Shown piece by piece: positions 42,491 through 51,468 of a stretch of 51,524 nucleotides of DNA. The stretch comes from Lachnospiraceae bacterium (lineage in GTDB: Bacteria > Bacillota > Clostridia > Lachnospirales > Lachnospiraceae): assembly GCA_017553695.1 (NCBI GenBank), contig JAFZKG010000030.1, positions 1 through 51,524 on the forward strand, read 5' to 3'. The position numbers and the translations under genes were made by a program. Each line of letters starts with the position of its first letter. Within the stretch, counting starts at the first letter, position 1. The notes below the pieces were generated by a model. That model was not told the origin of the DNA. It was given only the letters and a program-made list of their open reading frames with translations, and searched no databases.

Positions 42491-43300
42491 CTAGATCTCC
42501 CTGTAATCCATCACGGCATCCCCGAGATAATTGAAAAGAATGATCGTAATGATCGTCGCAGCGGCCGGTCCCATGATCGCCCATGGTGCAATCTGGATAT
42601 ATGCCCTGGCTTCAGCGATCATCGATCCCCATTCCGGTGTCGGCGGAACAACACCAAGACCCAGGAAGGAAAGACCGGAAAGACCGATCATGGTGGTACC
42701 GATCGTGGTGAGTGCCTGTGTCAGCACCGGTGCCAGGAGGTTCGGGAAGATGTGACGCAGAATGATGTAGAAATCGCTCTTCCCCGCAAACACAGCAGCC
42801 TGGATATAGGCTTCATTTTTCAATGTAAATGTATGACTTCGGGCCAGTCTTGCAAAACTGACCCACATCGTGATCCCCAGCGCGATCATGGCACCGGTCA
42901 TCCCGCCGTTTAAGATACCCGCGACCGCAATGGCAATGACCATCTGCGGAAAGGCAAGCAGAACATCGGCTACTCGCATCAGCAGTTTATCCACGAATCC
43001 TCCGTAATAGCCGCAGAGGATTCCAATGATGGTGCCAACTGCAAAAGAAATCAGGACCAGAAGGAACGTGGCTGCAATCGTCGTCCGCCCGCCGTAAAGC
43101 ACGCGCGAAAAAACGCAGCGTCCCAGGTTGTCCGTTCCAAGCGGATATTCCGCGCACGGGGCAAGCCGGATCGTTGTTGCGCAAGGTTCCGACGGATCGT
43201 GTGGCGCGATCACACCGGCCAGGACCGTACTGAGAAGAAGCAGCACGACGAGGACCGATACGATAATGATCTTTGTTTTTGCTCGTTTCTTCTTTCTCAT
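42491..43300 (-). CDS. Peptide/nickel-type ABC permease (DppC/NikC-like)
   Basis: The 269-residue inner-membrane permease has a short N-terminal cytoplasmic tail, five helices, the family phrase PLGTDNLGRCVFSRVLYGGR, and the EAA loop FTLKNEAYIQAAVFAGKSDFYIILRHIFPN. GLSFLGLGVVPPTPEWGSMI follows, typical of this class. It overlaps the upstream permease gene by 4 nt. Confidence 0.93.
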   Translation of the reverse strand: MRKKKRAKTKIIIVSVLVVLLLLSTVLAGVIAPHDPSEPCATTIRLAPCAEYPLGTDNLGRCVFSRVLYGGRTTIAATFLLVLISFAVGTIIGILCGYYGGFVDKLLMRVADVLLAFPQMVIAIAVAGILNGGMTGAMIALGITMWVSFARLARSHTFTLKNEAYIQAAVFAGKSDFYIILRHIFPNLLAPVLTQALTTIGTTMIGLSGLSFLGLGVVPPTPEWGSMIAEARAYIQIAPWAIMGPAAATIITIILFNYLGDAVMDYREI

Positions 43301-44220
43301 AGCGAAGTCCTCGGGTCCAGTATATGGTGCAGCACATCGGAAAGCTGGTTAATGACCAAATAGATCACGCCAATGATGATGACAAAGCCCAGTATGACCG
43401 GATAGTCTCTTGCCGTGATGGAATCCATCACAAGCTTACCAATACCAGGCCAGCGGAAGATCGTCTCGATCACTACGCTTCCGCCCATCAGAGATCCGAT
43501 CTGCAGGGCAATGATCGTAAAGATATGACCGATGGAATTCCGCAGGACGTTCTTTACGATATACCCCTGCTTCACGCCGCGCCCCTGCATGCCGGTCACA
43601 TAGTCTTCTTTCATCTGATCTAATAATTCCGCGCGCATCTGCCGGATAAACCGCCCAGCCATAGGGATCGCAAGCGAGATTACAGGCAGGAATAGACCCT
43701 GCACATTGCCTTTCGCGATGACCGGGAAAAGATTCAGTTTAATGCAGAAGAAATAGATCAGAAGGATCGAAATCAGAAAATTGGGGAGCGAATTCCCGAT
43801 AAAAGATAGCAGTCTTACGATCTGATCAATGACCCCGTTCTTCCGGAATGCCGAAATGACTGAAAGCGGGAATGCAATGACAAGTGCCAGAATAAGACTG
43901 CTGAACGCAAGGATGAATGTGTTCTTCAGGCCGGCCCCCAGTTTCGGTCCTACCGGCATGTCATCCTTATAGGAAGATCCGAAATCGCCGCGGACGATGC
44001 CCGACAGCCATTCCCCGTACCTGACGAGGAATGGTCTGTCGAGACCCATCTTTGCGCGTTCTGCTTCCAGAACTTCCTTTGAGATCGGGATCCCCTGCTG
44101 CGAGAGTTTCCGCTCGGCAGGATCGCCCGGGGCCAGATACATCAGCCCGAATACCAGGAAGCTCAGTATGAGTAGAATTACGATTAAGCTAGCTATTTTT
44201 TTTAGTATCTTTACAATCAT
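43297..44220 (-). CDS. Peptide/nickel-type ABC permease (DppB/NikB-like)
   Basis: The 307-residue permease starts MIVKILKKIASLIVILLIL and contains FLVFGLMYLAPGDPAERKL, FLVRYGEWLSGIVRGDFGSSY, and the EAA-type loop DYVTGMQGRGVKQGYIVKNVLRNSIG. The final FRWPGIGKLVMDSITARDYPVILG is diagnostic for this subgroup. It overlaps the solute-binding gene and the next permease gene by 4 nt each. Confidence 0.93.
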   Translation of the reverse strand: MIVKILKKIASLIVILLILSFLVFGLMYLAPGDPAERKLSQQGIPISKEVLEAERAKMGLDRPFLVRYGEWLSGIVRGDFGSSYKDDMPVGPKLGAGLKNTFILAFSSLILALVIAFPLSVISAFRKNGVIDQIVRLLSFIGNSLPNFLISILLIYFFCIKLNLFPVIAKGNVQGLFLPVISLAIPMAGRFIRQMRAELLDQMKEDYVTGMQGRGVKQGYIVKNVLRNSIGHIFTIIALQIGSLMGGSVVIETIFRWPGIGKLVMDSITARDYPVILGFVIIIGVIYLVINQLSDVLHHILDPRTSL

Positions 44221-45755
44221 CCAATCGTTGTATTTGCGTCAATGCCATAGAAGTCAAACGGAATGTTCTCTGCAAATCCGGATACGCCAGGGCGAAGGAC
44301 GGTCGTCTTATTGAACAGTCCGGTATAACCGAACGCGTTATCATCAATCGCCATCTGGATGATCTGGTTTGCAAGTTCTGCTCTCTTTGCTGTGTCAGTC
44401 TCCTGCTTCAGCTGAGCGATCAGTTCCTGAATCTGTGCGTTATCATATCCACCGCAGTCATAATATGCGTCGTCCTCCAATGTGCTCTTGATAAATTTCA
44501 GCGGATCGCCGGAAGAGTCTGCGATCATGCAGTACAGTGCCAGGTCGAAGTTTCCATCCTGAATATAGGTGGAATCCGGATCTTCCTCCTGACGGAATGT
44601 AGTGTCAATACCAACGGCTTTGAACTGATCCTTAAGCAACAGCGCGATCGTATCCAGCGAACGTGCCTGATAATATGCCACGGTGACGGTCAGTTTCTGT
44701 CCGTCTTTCTCGTAGAAGCCATCTGCTCCCATCGTATAGCCAGCTGCTTCGATCAACTCTTTTGCTTTTGCGGTATCTGTTGCAGGAACGGTCACTTTTC
44801 CATAAGCGGCCGATGCGTTGAACGGTCCGACTGCCGGTGACACGGTTCCTTCCAGATAAGCTGCGATCGCGTCTTTATCAACGATCAGGTTGATTGCTTC
44901 ACGCATTGAATCATCCAGTGTATTCACGTTGAGGATATAGAACTGGAGACGGGCGCCAGGAATCGTTACGATCTTATATTTATCCGGATCCTGCTGATAA
45001 ACAGCCAGTGCTGCCGATGATACGCTGTTGTAGCAGTCGATCTCGCCGTTCTGCATAGCAAGCAGCTTCGCATCATCGGTTTGCATGTAATAGAAGATTG
45101 CGCCGTCCAGTGCGACATCGCCACCCCAGTAATTCTCGTTCTTTGCGACTTCCACATCGCCTTCCGGCTGGAAGTTCTTGATCACGAACGGTCCCGTGCA
45201 GATCGGATCGTTGTCGAAATCCGTCGTTGCGTCCAGATCGACGATACCGGTAGCAGATCCGGTCAAGTCATTGATCAGTGTCGGGTACGGATCCTTGGTA
45301 TCAATGATCACGGTTTTGTCCCCGTCTGCCTTCATATCATACTCTGCAAAATAGGCATAACCGGAGTTGACTTCAGCCAGTCTCTGCAGGTTCCGGATCA
45401 CCATGTCTGCGGTCACCGGATTTCCGTTGGAGAATGCAGCATTGTCTTTCAGCTTGATCGTCCATACGGTGCCATCTACATCTGCGCTTTCAGCAAGCCA
45501 TGGATCGATGCCCATGTTTGCGTTCATCTTGAACAGAGCCTCCGACATACCGTAGATGGATGTGTACCAGCCGTTGGAGTCTTTATGGACATCCAGACTC
45601 GCATAGGCAAAGGATGCTGCCACTTTCAGGATCTTCGGCCCTTCTGCAGAGCCGCTCCCTGCGCCTTCCTGACCACCGCCGGATTTTCCGCAGGCTGCCA
45701 GTCCGATCGCCAGAAGCGCGATCAGGACCAGAGAAAGGATTTTCTTTTTCATCAT
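44217..45755 (-). CDS. Peptide/nickel-type ABC solute-binding lipoprotein
   Basis: The 512-residue SBP family 5 protein has a lipoprotein signal ending LLAIGLAACGKSGGG (lipobox LAAC) and the family signatures ALFKMNANMGIDPWLAESADV, WTIKLKDNAAFSNGNPVTADMVIRNLQR and CTGPFVIKNFQPEGDVEVAKNENYWGG. GGAG precedes the two adjacent ATGs. It is first in the operon with two permease and two ATPase genes. It resembles NikA/CntA-like and dipeptide binders alike; no ligand residues can be read with confidence, so substrate is left open (peptide, nickel or a metal-ligand complex). Confidence 0.92.
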   Translation of the reverse strand: MMKKKILSLVLIALLAIGLAACGKSGGGQEGAGSGSAEGPKILKVAASFAYASLDVHKDSNGWYTSIYGMSEALFKMNANMGIDPWLAESADVDGTVWTIKLKDNAAFSNGNPVTADMVIRNLQRLAEVNSGYAYFAEYDMKADGDKTVIIDTKDPYPTLINDLTGSATGIVDLDATTDFDNDPICTGPFVIKNFQPEGDVEVAKNENYWGGDVALDGAIFYYMQTDDAKLLAMQNGEIDCYNSVSSAALAVYQQDPDKYKIVTIPGARLQFYILNVNTLDDSMREAINLIVDKDAIAAYLEGTVSPAVGPFNASAAYGKVTVPATDTAKAKELIEAAGYTMGADGFYEKDGQKLTVTVAYYQARSLDTIALLLKDQFKAVGIDTTFRQEEDPDSTYIQDGNFDLALYCMIADSSGDPLKFIKSTLEDDAYYDCGGYDNAQIQELIAQLKQETDTAKRAELANQIIQMAIDDNAFGYTGLFNKTTVLRPGVSGFAENIPFDFYGIDANTTIG

Positions 45756-45911
45756 GATTCATCTCCTATCTTTACAAATATTTATAACAATAAAAGTTTA
45801 TTACAGGAGAATATACAGTTTAAGCCCCCCTGGGGGTTGTTTTATCATTTTGGGGAAAAAGGAGAAATTGCGGAAAACAGACCCATTTTTCATGAAAAAG
45901 CAAGATTTTTT

Positions 45912-46048
45912 GAGATATGAGAAAGTTAGCCTTTGCTAACATTTTTAAAAATACAAAAAAACTTGAGATATGAGAAACATTTCGCTTCCCAGGAGTAGTT
46001 TTACTTCAAAATTCCTTTTGTTAGCATATGCTAACTTTCTCATATCTC
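45912..46048. repeat. Inverted-repeat cluster D related to cluster A (units 53 bp apart)
   Basis: GAGATATGAGAAA occurs at 45912 and 45965 (53 bp apart), and its reverse complement ends at 46048. The first copy extends to GAGATATGAGAAAGTTAGC (45912-45930) and matches the inverted copy over 19 bp (46030-46048). ATATCTCCACTTTTCTTGTC (46042-46061) is identical to 19356-19375 in cluster A. Between A and D the bases after GAGATATG differ (TGACC against AGAAAGTTAGC), yet each array keeps its arms complementary. The 355-bp gap also contains the upstream region of the SBP gene at 45755, with no clear promoter found. Confidence 0.8.
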
Positions 46049-46110
46049 CACTTTTCTTGTCGTTTCGTTCCATTTGGGGTCAGCAATCGAAAAGCAGAAT
46101 CAAACAACCA

Positions 46111-46746
46111 TTATTCAGATGGTAATTGGATCCCGATATCCACGTTGACCAGGGAGCTGATGAGCTCCGGCGCCTTGCCCAGGAAGAATCCATGCTTAAG
46201 AAATCCGATGGATACGGTGAGGTCACTGATGACGGCGATTTCCGCCTCGCCGGTGTCACCGTTCATACCGCTGTTGATATCGACAGAAATCACAAAGGTG
46301 TTTGCCTGTTCCCGTACTGCATTGATCTCCTTGATGACCGTCGCGATTGGCTCACGCGGGATCCCGAAAAAGCCGGTGCCAAGCATACAGTCAACGATCA
46401 CCTGGTAATCACTGAAATCAACAGAATCTGTTCTGTAAAGAAGAACCGGAACACCCTGACACAGGCATTCCTGATAATAATAGTCCCCGTCCTCGGAGAA
46501 CTTATCCGACACCCGTAGCACGGTGACATCCAGTTCGTGGTCTTTCATGATGGAGGCCAGCGCATAACCGTCGCCGCCGTTATTGCCGCTGCCGCAGACG
46601 ATCAGCGTTCGCTTCCCCGCCCAGGATGAGAAGGAATCGAACACGCCCTGCGCGGCACGCCCCATCAGTTCTTTGGACGGGGTTCCATTTTCAATTGTAT
46701 ATTGGTCTGCCGCCCGCATCTGAGCGACGGAAATCGTTTTCTCCAT
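46111..46746 (-). CDS. nnrE: NAD(P)H-hydrate epimerase (YjeF N-terminal domain)
   Basis: The 211-residue enzyme converts R- to S-NADHX/NADPHX, so that a separate dehydratase can repair the damaged cofactor. Motifs are TISVAQMRAADQYTIENG, LIVCGSGNNGGDGYALAS (substrate loop with the conserved Asn-Asn-Gly-Gly-Asp) and VIVDCMLGTGFFG, followed by VISVDINSGMNGDTG. The C-terminal dehydratase (NnrD) domain present in many bacteria is absent here. It follows the esterase gene by 6 bp. Confidence 0.93.
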   Translation of the reverse strand: MEKTISVAQMRAADQYTIENGTPSKELMGRAAQGVFDSFSSWAGKRTLIVCGSGNNGGDGYALASIMKDHELDVTVLRVSDKFSEDGDYYYQECLCQGVPVLLYRTDSVDFSDYQVIVDCMLGTGFFGIPREPIATVIKEINAVREQANTFVISVDINSGMNGDTGEAEIAVISDLTVSIGFLKHGFFLGKAPELISSLVNVDIGIQLPSE

Positions 46747-46752
46747 TTATTA

Positions 46753-47799
46753 TTACTCACTTTCATGCGCTGGCGGCAGCCCCCAGAAGAAGCGCATGCC
46801 ATTGTAGAAATAGACCATCGCTGCCTGTGCATCATGGACTGCGCCAGGCTTTATCCGATAGGCAAAATTTCCTTCCTCTTCATTGCTGCCTTCGATGAAG
46901 AACGGATCCTCCCGCATCTTGCCCATGCGCTTTTCCTCATAGCTGTATGCAAAATCCTCGGTACCGGTCATGACATAGATAAAGAAATCATGCGGGTCAT
47001 GCCCTTTCGCGCCTTCCCGGATCTCATCATCCGGGATCGTGATGCCGCAGCTGATCGGAAGAAAATAGCGGAAATAATCCAGGCTGTATTCCAGGATCCA
47101 CCATGTGGCTGCGGAGCCGATGGAAAATCCGCCAAACGCCCGGTGATCCCTTGCCGCGATCAGCTCCTCTTCCGACGTCCCCTCTGCAAACGTATGATAT
47201 TCACGTTCCACTGCCGGGATCAGATCGTTCTCCAGTTCAAAATGATACCGTTCCGACAGCATCATCGCCATGACATAATCATTTGCATCCGGTCCGTTCT
47301 GATTCAGATTATTAAAGGTCGGGCAGACCACGATGATCGGTTTGATCTCCCCATTCTCAATCGCATGGTCGATCACATTTTTAAACGTGGACTCTTCGCC
47401 CGGCATTCCCAGCGTGATGGTCTCGTTTGCCCACCCGCCGTGGATCAGATAGAACACGTCATACTGCTCTTCCTCCGAATAACCGAACGGCAGATAGACC
47501 ATGGCGCGCTTATGCAGCGGGATGGCTTTCTGCTCATAGGAGAAGGATTCATAGGTATCATAATAGAACTCCACGACGGTCCCCGGATGCTGGGACTTCT
47601 GGAAGTACTCCTGTGAGATCGGATACAGCTCGTCCGGGACCTCATTGACCCAGTCCTCAACAATATCCACGACCTGTGGATCGACGGAGGATGGTTCTTC
47701 CGCAGTTTGTTGGCTTCCGCTTCTCGCGCATCCGGTCAGGAGCAAAAGAAGCATGGCTCCGGCAAGGATTCTTTTGGATAATTGTTTTACCTGATAAAT
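46753..47799 (-). CDS. Esterase-D/feruloyl-esterase-like lipoprotein, probably with an ATT start
   Basis: The mature part is an alpha/beta hydrolase of the esterase D/feruloyl esterase type: VYLPFGYSEEEQYDVFYLIHG, PIIVVCPTFNNLN, and HRAFGGFSIGSAATWW with nucleophile Ser in GFSIGS, and a late His in KPGAVHDAQAAM. Lipobox LLTGC shows it is a membrane-anchored lipoprotein. The ATG at 47754 gives MLLLLLTGC with no basic residues. Reading upstream in frame adds KQLSKRILAGA, a proper signal n-region, to an ATT codon at 47799, which follows AGAGGG. So I extend the start there; this is uncertain. It is cotranscribed with nnrE. Confidence 0.75.
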   Translation of the reverse strand: MYQVKQLSKRILAGAMLLLLLTGCARSGSQQTAEEPSSVDPQVVDIVEDWVNEVPDELYPISQEYFQKSQHPGTVVEFYYDTYESFSYEQKAIPLHKRAMVYLPFGYSEEEQYDVFYLIHGGWANETITLGMPGEESTFKNVIDHAIENGEIKPIIVVCPTFNNLNQNGPDANDYVMAMMLSERYHFELENDLIPAVEREYHTFAEGTSEEELIAARDHRAFGGFSIGSAATWWILEYSLDYFRYFLPISCGITIPDDEIREGAKGHDPHDFFIYVMTGTEDFAYSYEEKRMGKMREDPFFIEGSNEEEGNFAYRIKPGAVHDAQAAMVYFYNGMRFFWGLPPAHESE

Positions 47800-47880
47800 G
47801 GTTTTACCCTCTTCTTATACGACCATTCGTTTTCTGAAAATGATTATAGCATAGCGGCCCCTTTTATCATCCGCTTTTTA

Positions 47881-47908
47881 TTGCTTTTTTATAAGCAATG
47901 CATATAAT
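47881..47908 (+). promoter_or_regulatory. Promoter for the MgtC-family gene, with overlapping palindrome
   Basis: TTGCTT (47881-47886) and TATAAT (47903-47908) are 16 bp apart. The inverted repeat ATTGCTT-6 nt-AAGCAAT (47880-47899) covers the -35 region and may be an operator. Confidence 0.65.
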
Positions 47909-47947
47909 GAATAAATATAAATTGCATCTTGCAGAGAGGAATTATTT

Positions 47948-48655
47948 ATGACGCAGTTAGTGAAAGCGTGGTTTGCAGATTGGAATATTCTTTCCATTAT
48001 TATCCGACTCGTGCTCTCAGGGGTCGTTGGATTCCTGATCGGTTATGACCGGGAACGGAAAAACAAGCCTGCCGGTATCCGCACGCATATTCTGGTGTGT
48101 CTGGGAACGGCTCTGGCGACCATGACAGCCATGTATGCACTGTATATGTTTCCAAATACGAACATTGATATTACCCGGCTTGGCGGACAGATGGTTGCCG
48201 GGATTGGTTTTTTAGGTGCCGGTGTGATCTTTATCTCGAACAAAAACCGTGTGGAGGGTCTGACAACGGCTGCCGGTCTGTGGGCATGTACCTGCTGCGG
48301 TCTGGCCATCGGATTTGGTTTCTTGGAAGGCACGATCATCACCGTGGTCCTGATCATCATCACCATGCTGCTGCTTCCTCTTTTTGAAAGGAACGTACGG
48401 CACAACCGGGATAATTTTGACCTGTATATTGAATTTGAAACGGGAACCAGCCCTGCCGGCTTTCTCCGTTTGCTTCATTCCAGGGACGTTTCCTATTCCA
48501 ATTACCGTGTGATCCAGGAAGATAACGGAAAAGAGGGACCGATCGTGATCCTCAGTGTTTCGATGAATAAGTCTGTTAACAGAGATGATTTCTTAGCAGA
48601 GGTACAGGCATTAGATGGTCTGAAATTCTTACATGAACATATGCCGAGAAGATAA
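47948..48655 (+). CDS. MgtC/SapB family membrane protein
   Basis: The 235-residue protein begins with membrane helices in which the MgtC signature is clear: LSGVVGFLIGYDRERKNKPAGIRTHILVCLGTALATM, then ARMVAGIGFLGAGVIF-like QMVAGIGFLGAGVIFISN and VEGLTTAAGLWACTCCGLAIG. The last 90 residues form a soluble ACT-like domain. MgtC-type proteins are linked with Mg2+ limitation and ATP synthase control in other bacteria; the role here is not known. AGAGG precedes the ATG. It is the first gene of a three-gene unit with the phosphoesterase and a small membrane protein. Confidence 0.92.
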   Translation: MTQLVKAWFADWNILSIIIRLVLSGVVGFLIGYDRERKNKPAGIRTHILVCLGTALATMTAMYALYMFPNTNIDITRLGGQMVAGIGFLGAGVIFISNKNRVEGLTTAAGLWACTCCGLAIGFGFLEGTIITVVLIIITMLLLPLFERNVRHNRDNFDLYIEFETGTSPAGFLRLLHSRDVSYSNYRVIQEDNGKEGPIVILSVSMNKSVNRDDFLAEVQALDGLKFLHEHMPRR

Positions 48656-48694
48656 ATTGGGATCGATCATTTTTCTATGAAAGGAGAAGTAGCA

Positions 48695-49519
48695 ATGTTA
48701 AAAGACGATAAGTTTTTCTGGTTTAAAGAGAATCGGATCGTGATCCCGGGTGTGAAGGGAGAGCATCTGTTTTATCATCTCACAGATTCCCATGTGGATG
48801 TTGTGGATGAATTAAGCACAGAAGAAGAACGGGAGAAATTCGACTACCAGGCAGAACTTTGGGCAAAGTATAAAAAGGTATTTGCAGATAAAAACGGCGA
48901 GCCTTACGGCGAACCTCAGATGATCACCACGCTCGAGGCATTCGAGAAGCAACTGGCTCTTGCTGAGGAAATGCAGCCGGAGGCACTGCTGATGACCGGA
49001 GATAATCTGGACAACATGCATCCTGCCGGAGAACGTTATCTGCCGAAGCGCATGGCTGCATATAAAGGCACATTCATCTGTGTTCCGGGAAATCATGAGG
49101 ATCCGGTACTCGAGGGTGTCTGGGATACCGGCGTTAGGACACTGGATTATGACGGTTTCCGGTTTGCTGCTCTGGATGACAGCCGCCTGACGGTTTCATC
49201 CGAGGATCTGGCAGCACTGAAGGCTCTCTGTGATGAAGGCATCCCGATCATCATCCTCTGCCACGCTCCATTCCAGACCGCTTACAATAAAGAAACGATG
49301 AAGGATCTGGATCCTTACTTCTATTTTACGGAAGAGTCGGAAGATGAGAATGCACGCGCATTTATCGATCTGTGCGTAACGAATGACATGATCAAGGCTG
49401 TTATCTGCGGTCATGTGCACGGATATCATTCTCTGGAATTTGCTCCTGGCAAACCGCTGATCATCGGCTCGCAGGGACATGCAGGCGCTGTCGATCTTGT
49501 GACGGTCGCAGGTGAATAA
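48695..49519 (+). CDS. Calcineurin-like metallophosphoesterase
   Basis: The 274-residue protein from ATG 48695 (AAAGGAG seven nt upstream) has the ordered metallophosphoesterase motifs HLTDSHVDV, MTGDNLDNM, CVPGNHEDP, ILCHAPFQT and CGHVHGYHSL, which bind the two metal ions. There is no signal peptide, so it is cytoplasmic. The substrate is unknown. A frame opening 18 nt earlier has no ribosome site. Confidence 0.9.
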   Translation: MLKDDKFFWFKENRIVIPGVKGEHLFYHLTDSHVDVVDELSTEEEREKFDYQAELWAKYKKVFADKNGEPYGEPQMITTLEAFEKQLALAEEMQPEALLMTGDNLDNMHPAGERYLPKRMAAYKGTFICVPGNHEDPVLEGVWDTGVRTLDYDGFRFAALDDSRLTVSSEDLAALKALCDEGIPIIILCHAPFQTAYNKETMKDLDPYFYFTEESEDENARAFIDLCVTNDMIKAVICGHVHGYHSLEFAPGKPLIIGSQGHAGAVDLVTVAGE

Positions 49520-49544
49520 GAGTCTCTCAAAAAGGAGGTTCCTT

Positions 49545-49838
49545 ATGAATACAGATGAACTGATCAGAAAACAAACCAACTGGATCAAAGCAGTCTTCGG
49601 GTGCCTGGCAGCCATTGTTGTGGCGATCGTAATCTTCGGTGTTCTGCTGGTGCCTAAGATCTATAAAGCGATAGACGGTCTTTCGCAATCCCTTTCGGAA
49701 ATTAACGTTCTTGTCGATGATGCGGACGAGGCGATCCTGCAGATCAACGAAGTGGATTTTGATCATCTGAACCAGTCGATCAATGATCTGTCCACCATAA
49801 CCGGTGCGCTCGCCAACTTCTTTAACAGATTCAACTAA
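49545..49838 (+). CDS. Small single-helix membrane protein, unknown family
   Basis: The 97-residue protein from ATG 49545 (AAGGAGG six nt upstream) has one helix at about residues 14-38 (IKAVFGCLAAIVVAIVIFGVLL) and a helical tail with Asn/Asp-rich segments (EVDFDHLNQSINDLSTITG) that could form a coiled coil. I do not recognise a named family. It is the last gene of the MgtC-phosphoesterase unit and is followed by a strong terminator. Confidence 0.8.
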   Translation: MNTDELIRKQTNWIKAVFGCLAAIVVAIVIFGVLLVPKIYKAIDGLSQSLSEINVLVDDADEAILQINEVDFDHLNQSINDLSTITGALANFFNRFN

Positions 49839-49845
49839 AATAACA

Positions 49846-49873
49846 AGAGCCCGTAGATTTCTCTACGGGCTCT
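49846..49873. terminator. Bidirectional Rho-independent terminator
   Basis: AGAGCCCGTAGA pairs perfectly with TCTACGGGCTCT (12 bp, TTTC loop), with T-rich flanks on both sides. It serves the converging MgtC unit and the amino-acid ABC operon. Confidence 0.9.
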
Positions 49874-49891
49874 CTTATTTCTGCTCCCACT

Positions 49892-50638
49892 TCAAATTAA
49901 AACTTTGGAAAGGAAATCCTGCAGCCTCGGTTCTTTCGGGTTTGCGAAGAATTCATACGGGGTGTTCTCTTCTTTGATCTTTCCTTCGTCAAAGAAGATG
50001 ACCCTGGACCCGACCTCTTTTGCAAAGCCCATTTCATGCGTCACCACGACCATCGTCATTCCGCCTTTTGCAAGCTCCTTCATGATGTCCAGCACTTCCC
50101 CGACCATCTCCGGGTCGAGGGCGGACGTCGGCTCGTCAAAAAGCATGACTTCCGGATCCATGGCAAGCGCCCTGGCAATGGCGACACGCTGCTTCTGACC
50201 GCCCGAAAGCTGTGCCGGATACTCTGCAGCCTTGTCTTCCAGATGGATCATTGTTAAAAGATCCATTGCCTTTTTCTCTGCGTCTGCCTTTTTCATCTTT
50301 TTCAGTTTCATCGGGGCAAGCGTGATATTTGTCAGGACCGTCTTGTGCGGGAACAGATTGAAATGCTGGAAAACCATTCCCATCTTCTGCCTGTGCACAT
50401 TGATATCGGCGTCCTTGCTGTTGATATCTTCGCCGTCGAAAAAGATCTGTCCTTCCGTCGGCATCTCCAGAAGATTCAGGCTTCTTAAAAACGTGGACTT
50501 GCCACTGCCGGACGGACCGACGATCACGACCACTTCTCCCTTTTTGATGTCGATGTCGACTCCGTCGATGGCTTTGACCTTTCCGTTATTGTAATGCTTT
50601 TTCAGCCCTCTGACTTTGATCAGAACATTATCGTTCAC
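49892..50638 (-). CDS. Polar amino-acid ABC transporter ATPase (GlnQ-type)
   Basis: The 248-residue ATPase has Walker [22 protein letters not shown]-loop [16 protein letters not shown], signature [17 protein letters not shown], Walker [17 protein letters not shown], and EMGFAKEVG after the switch His. These are the GlnQ/HisP/ArtP features for polar amino acids. It overlaps the permease gene by 11 bp and ends the operon. Confidence 0.95.
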   Translation of the reverse strand: MNDNVLIKVRGLKKHYNNGKVKAIDGVDIDIKKGEVVVIVGPSGSGKSTFLRSLNLLEMPTEGQIFFDGEDINSKDADINVHRQKMGMVFQHFNLFPHKTVLTNITLAPMKLKKMKKADAEKKAMDLLTMIHLEDKAAEYPAQLSGGQKQRVAIARALAMDPEVMLFDEPTSALDPEMVGEVLDIMKELAKGGMTMVVVTHEMGFAKEVGSRVIFFDEGKIKEENTPYEFFANPKEPRLQDFLSKVLI

Positions 50639-51362
50639 TCTTCCTCAGCCTCCTTTCGATGACCTTAAGGACCTGCGTAAGGATGATGACGATCACAAGA
50701 TAAACAATTGCGACCGCAAAGAGCGGCATGAATGCCTCGAACGTTCTGCCCCTGATCCTGTCACCTGCTTTGGTCAGATCTATGACTCCGACGTAGCCGG
50801 CAACAGACGTCTCTTTTACCAGAACGATAAATTCATTCCATAGCGTCGGAAGGATGACCTTGACCGCCTGCGGGATGATGATGTGCGTCATTGTCTGGAT
50901 ATAATTGAATCCGAGCGACCGGCCGGCTTCAAACTGCCCAGGGTCGATCGACATGATCCCGCTCCGGAAAATCTCCGCAACATACGCGCCGGAGTTAATG
51001 CCAAACGCGATGATCGCAACAAAGACTCCGTTCGTCACATTGACCAGAATGACAAAATACATGATCATCAGCTGGACGACCACTGGCGTTCCCCTGATAA
51101 CCGTAAGATAGAAATTGCAGATGGTATTGGCGATCTTCAGCAGAACATATGCGGCGCCGCCTTTTCGCTTCATTGCCTCGCCGTTTTTATCATAGGTGGA
51201 GCGGACGGTCGCGATGATGATACCGATCACGATACCAATGATCAACGCAAACACTGTAATGATCAACGTGTTCTTTAAACCATCCACCAGCCACGTCCAC
51301 CTGGCGTCGTCTATGAAGCATAAATAGAATTTATCTGCTAGTTTTTGGAACCATTCTCCCAT
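50628..51362 (-). CDS. Polar amino-acid ABC transporter permease
   Basis: The 244-residue permease has an N-terminal amphipathic region and five or so helices, with [43 protein letters not shown] (the HisM/GlnP-type 'RGTPxxVQL' phrase), the EAA-type loop [31 protein letters not shown], and [17 protein letters not shown]. It is preceded by a hairpin-containing gap of 106 bp after the SBP gene. Confidence 0.95.
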   Translation of the reverse strand: MGEWFQKLADKFYLCFIDDARWTWLVDGLKNTLIITVFALIIGIVIGIIIATVRSTYDKNGEAMKRKGGAAYVLLKIANTICNFYLTVIRGTPVVVQLMIMYFVILVNVTNGVFVAIIAFGINSGAYVAEIFRSGIMSIDPGQFEAGRSLGFNYIQTMTHIIIPQAVKVILPTLWNEFIVLVKETSVAGYVGVIDLTKAGDRIRGRTFEAFMPLFAVAIVYLVIVIILTQVLKVIERRLRKSER

Positions 51363-51408
51363 TTTTCATTTGTTCCTTTTTTAAAGTCTCGCATTTTCCA
51401 TATATAAA

Positions 51409-51440
51409 CTCTGCAGAGCATACGTGGATGCTCTGCAGAG
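51409..51440 (-). terminator. Intra-operon stem-loop between SBP and permease genes
   Basis: CTCTGCAGAGCAT pairs with ATGCTCTGCAGAG (13-bp stem, 6-nt loop) and is followed on the minus strand by TTTATATATG, a weak T-run. Such loops between a binding-protein gene and its permease often reduce readthrough or stabilise upstream RNA, giving more binding protein. Confidence 0.7.
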
Positions 51441-51468
51441 GGTGAATGATACAGATGAAAGCTTAAGA

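Noticed and set aside
19258..46048. CRISPR array
   Set aside because: The clusters have two or three units with diverged or inverted arms and T-rich spacers, not many identical repeats with unique spacers; no cas genes are seen.
45756..46110. Riboswitch upstream of the ABC operon
   Set aside because: The short CCCCC/GGGGG hairpin near 45823-45838 is too small, and I could not match a known class; only the repeat cluster is supported.
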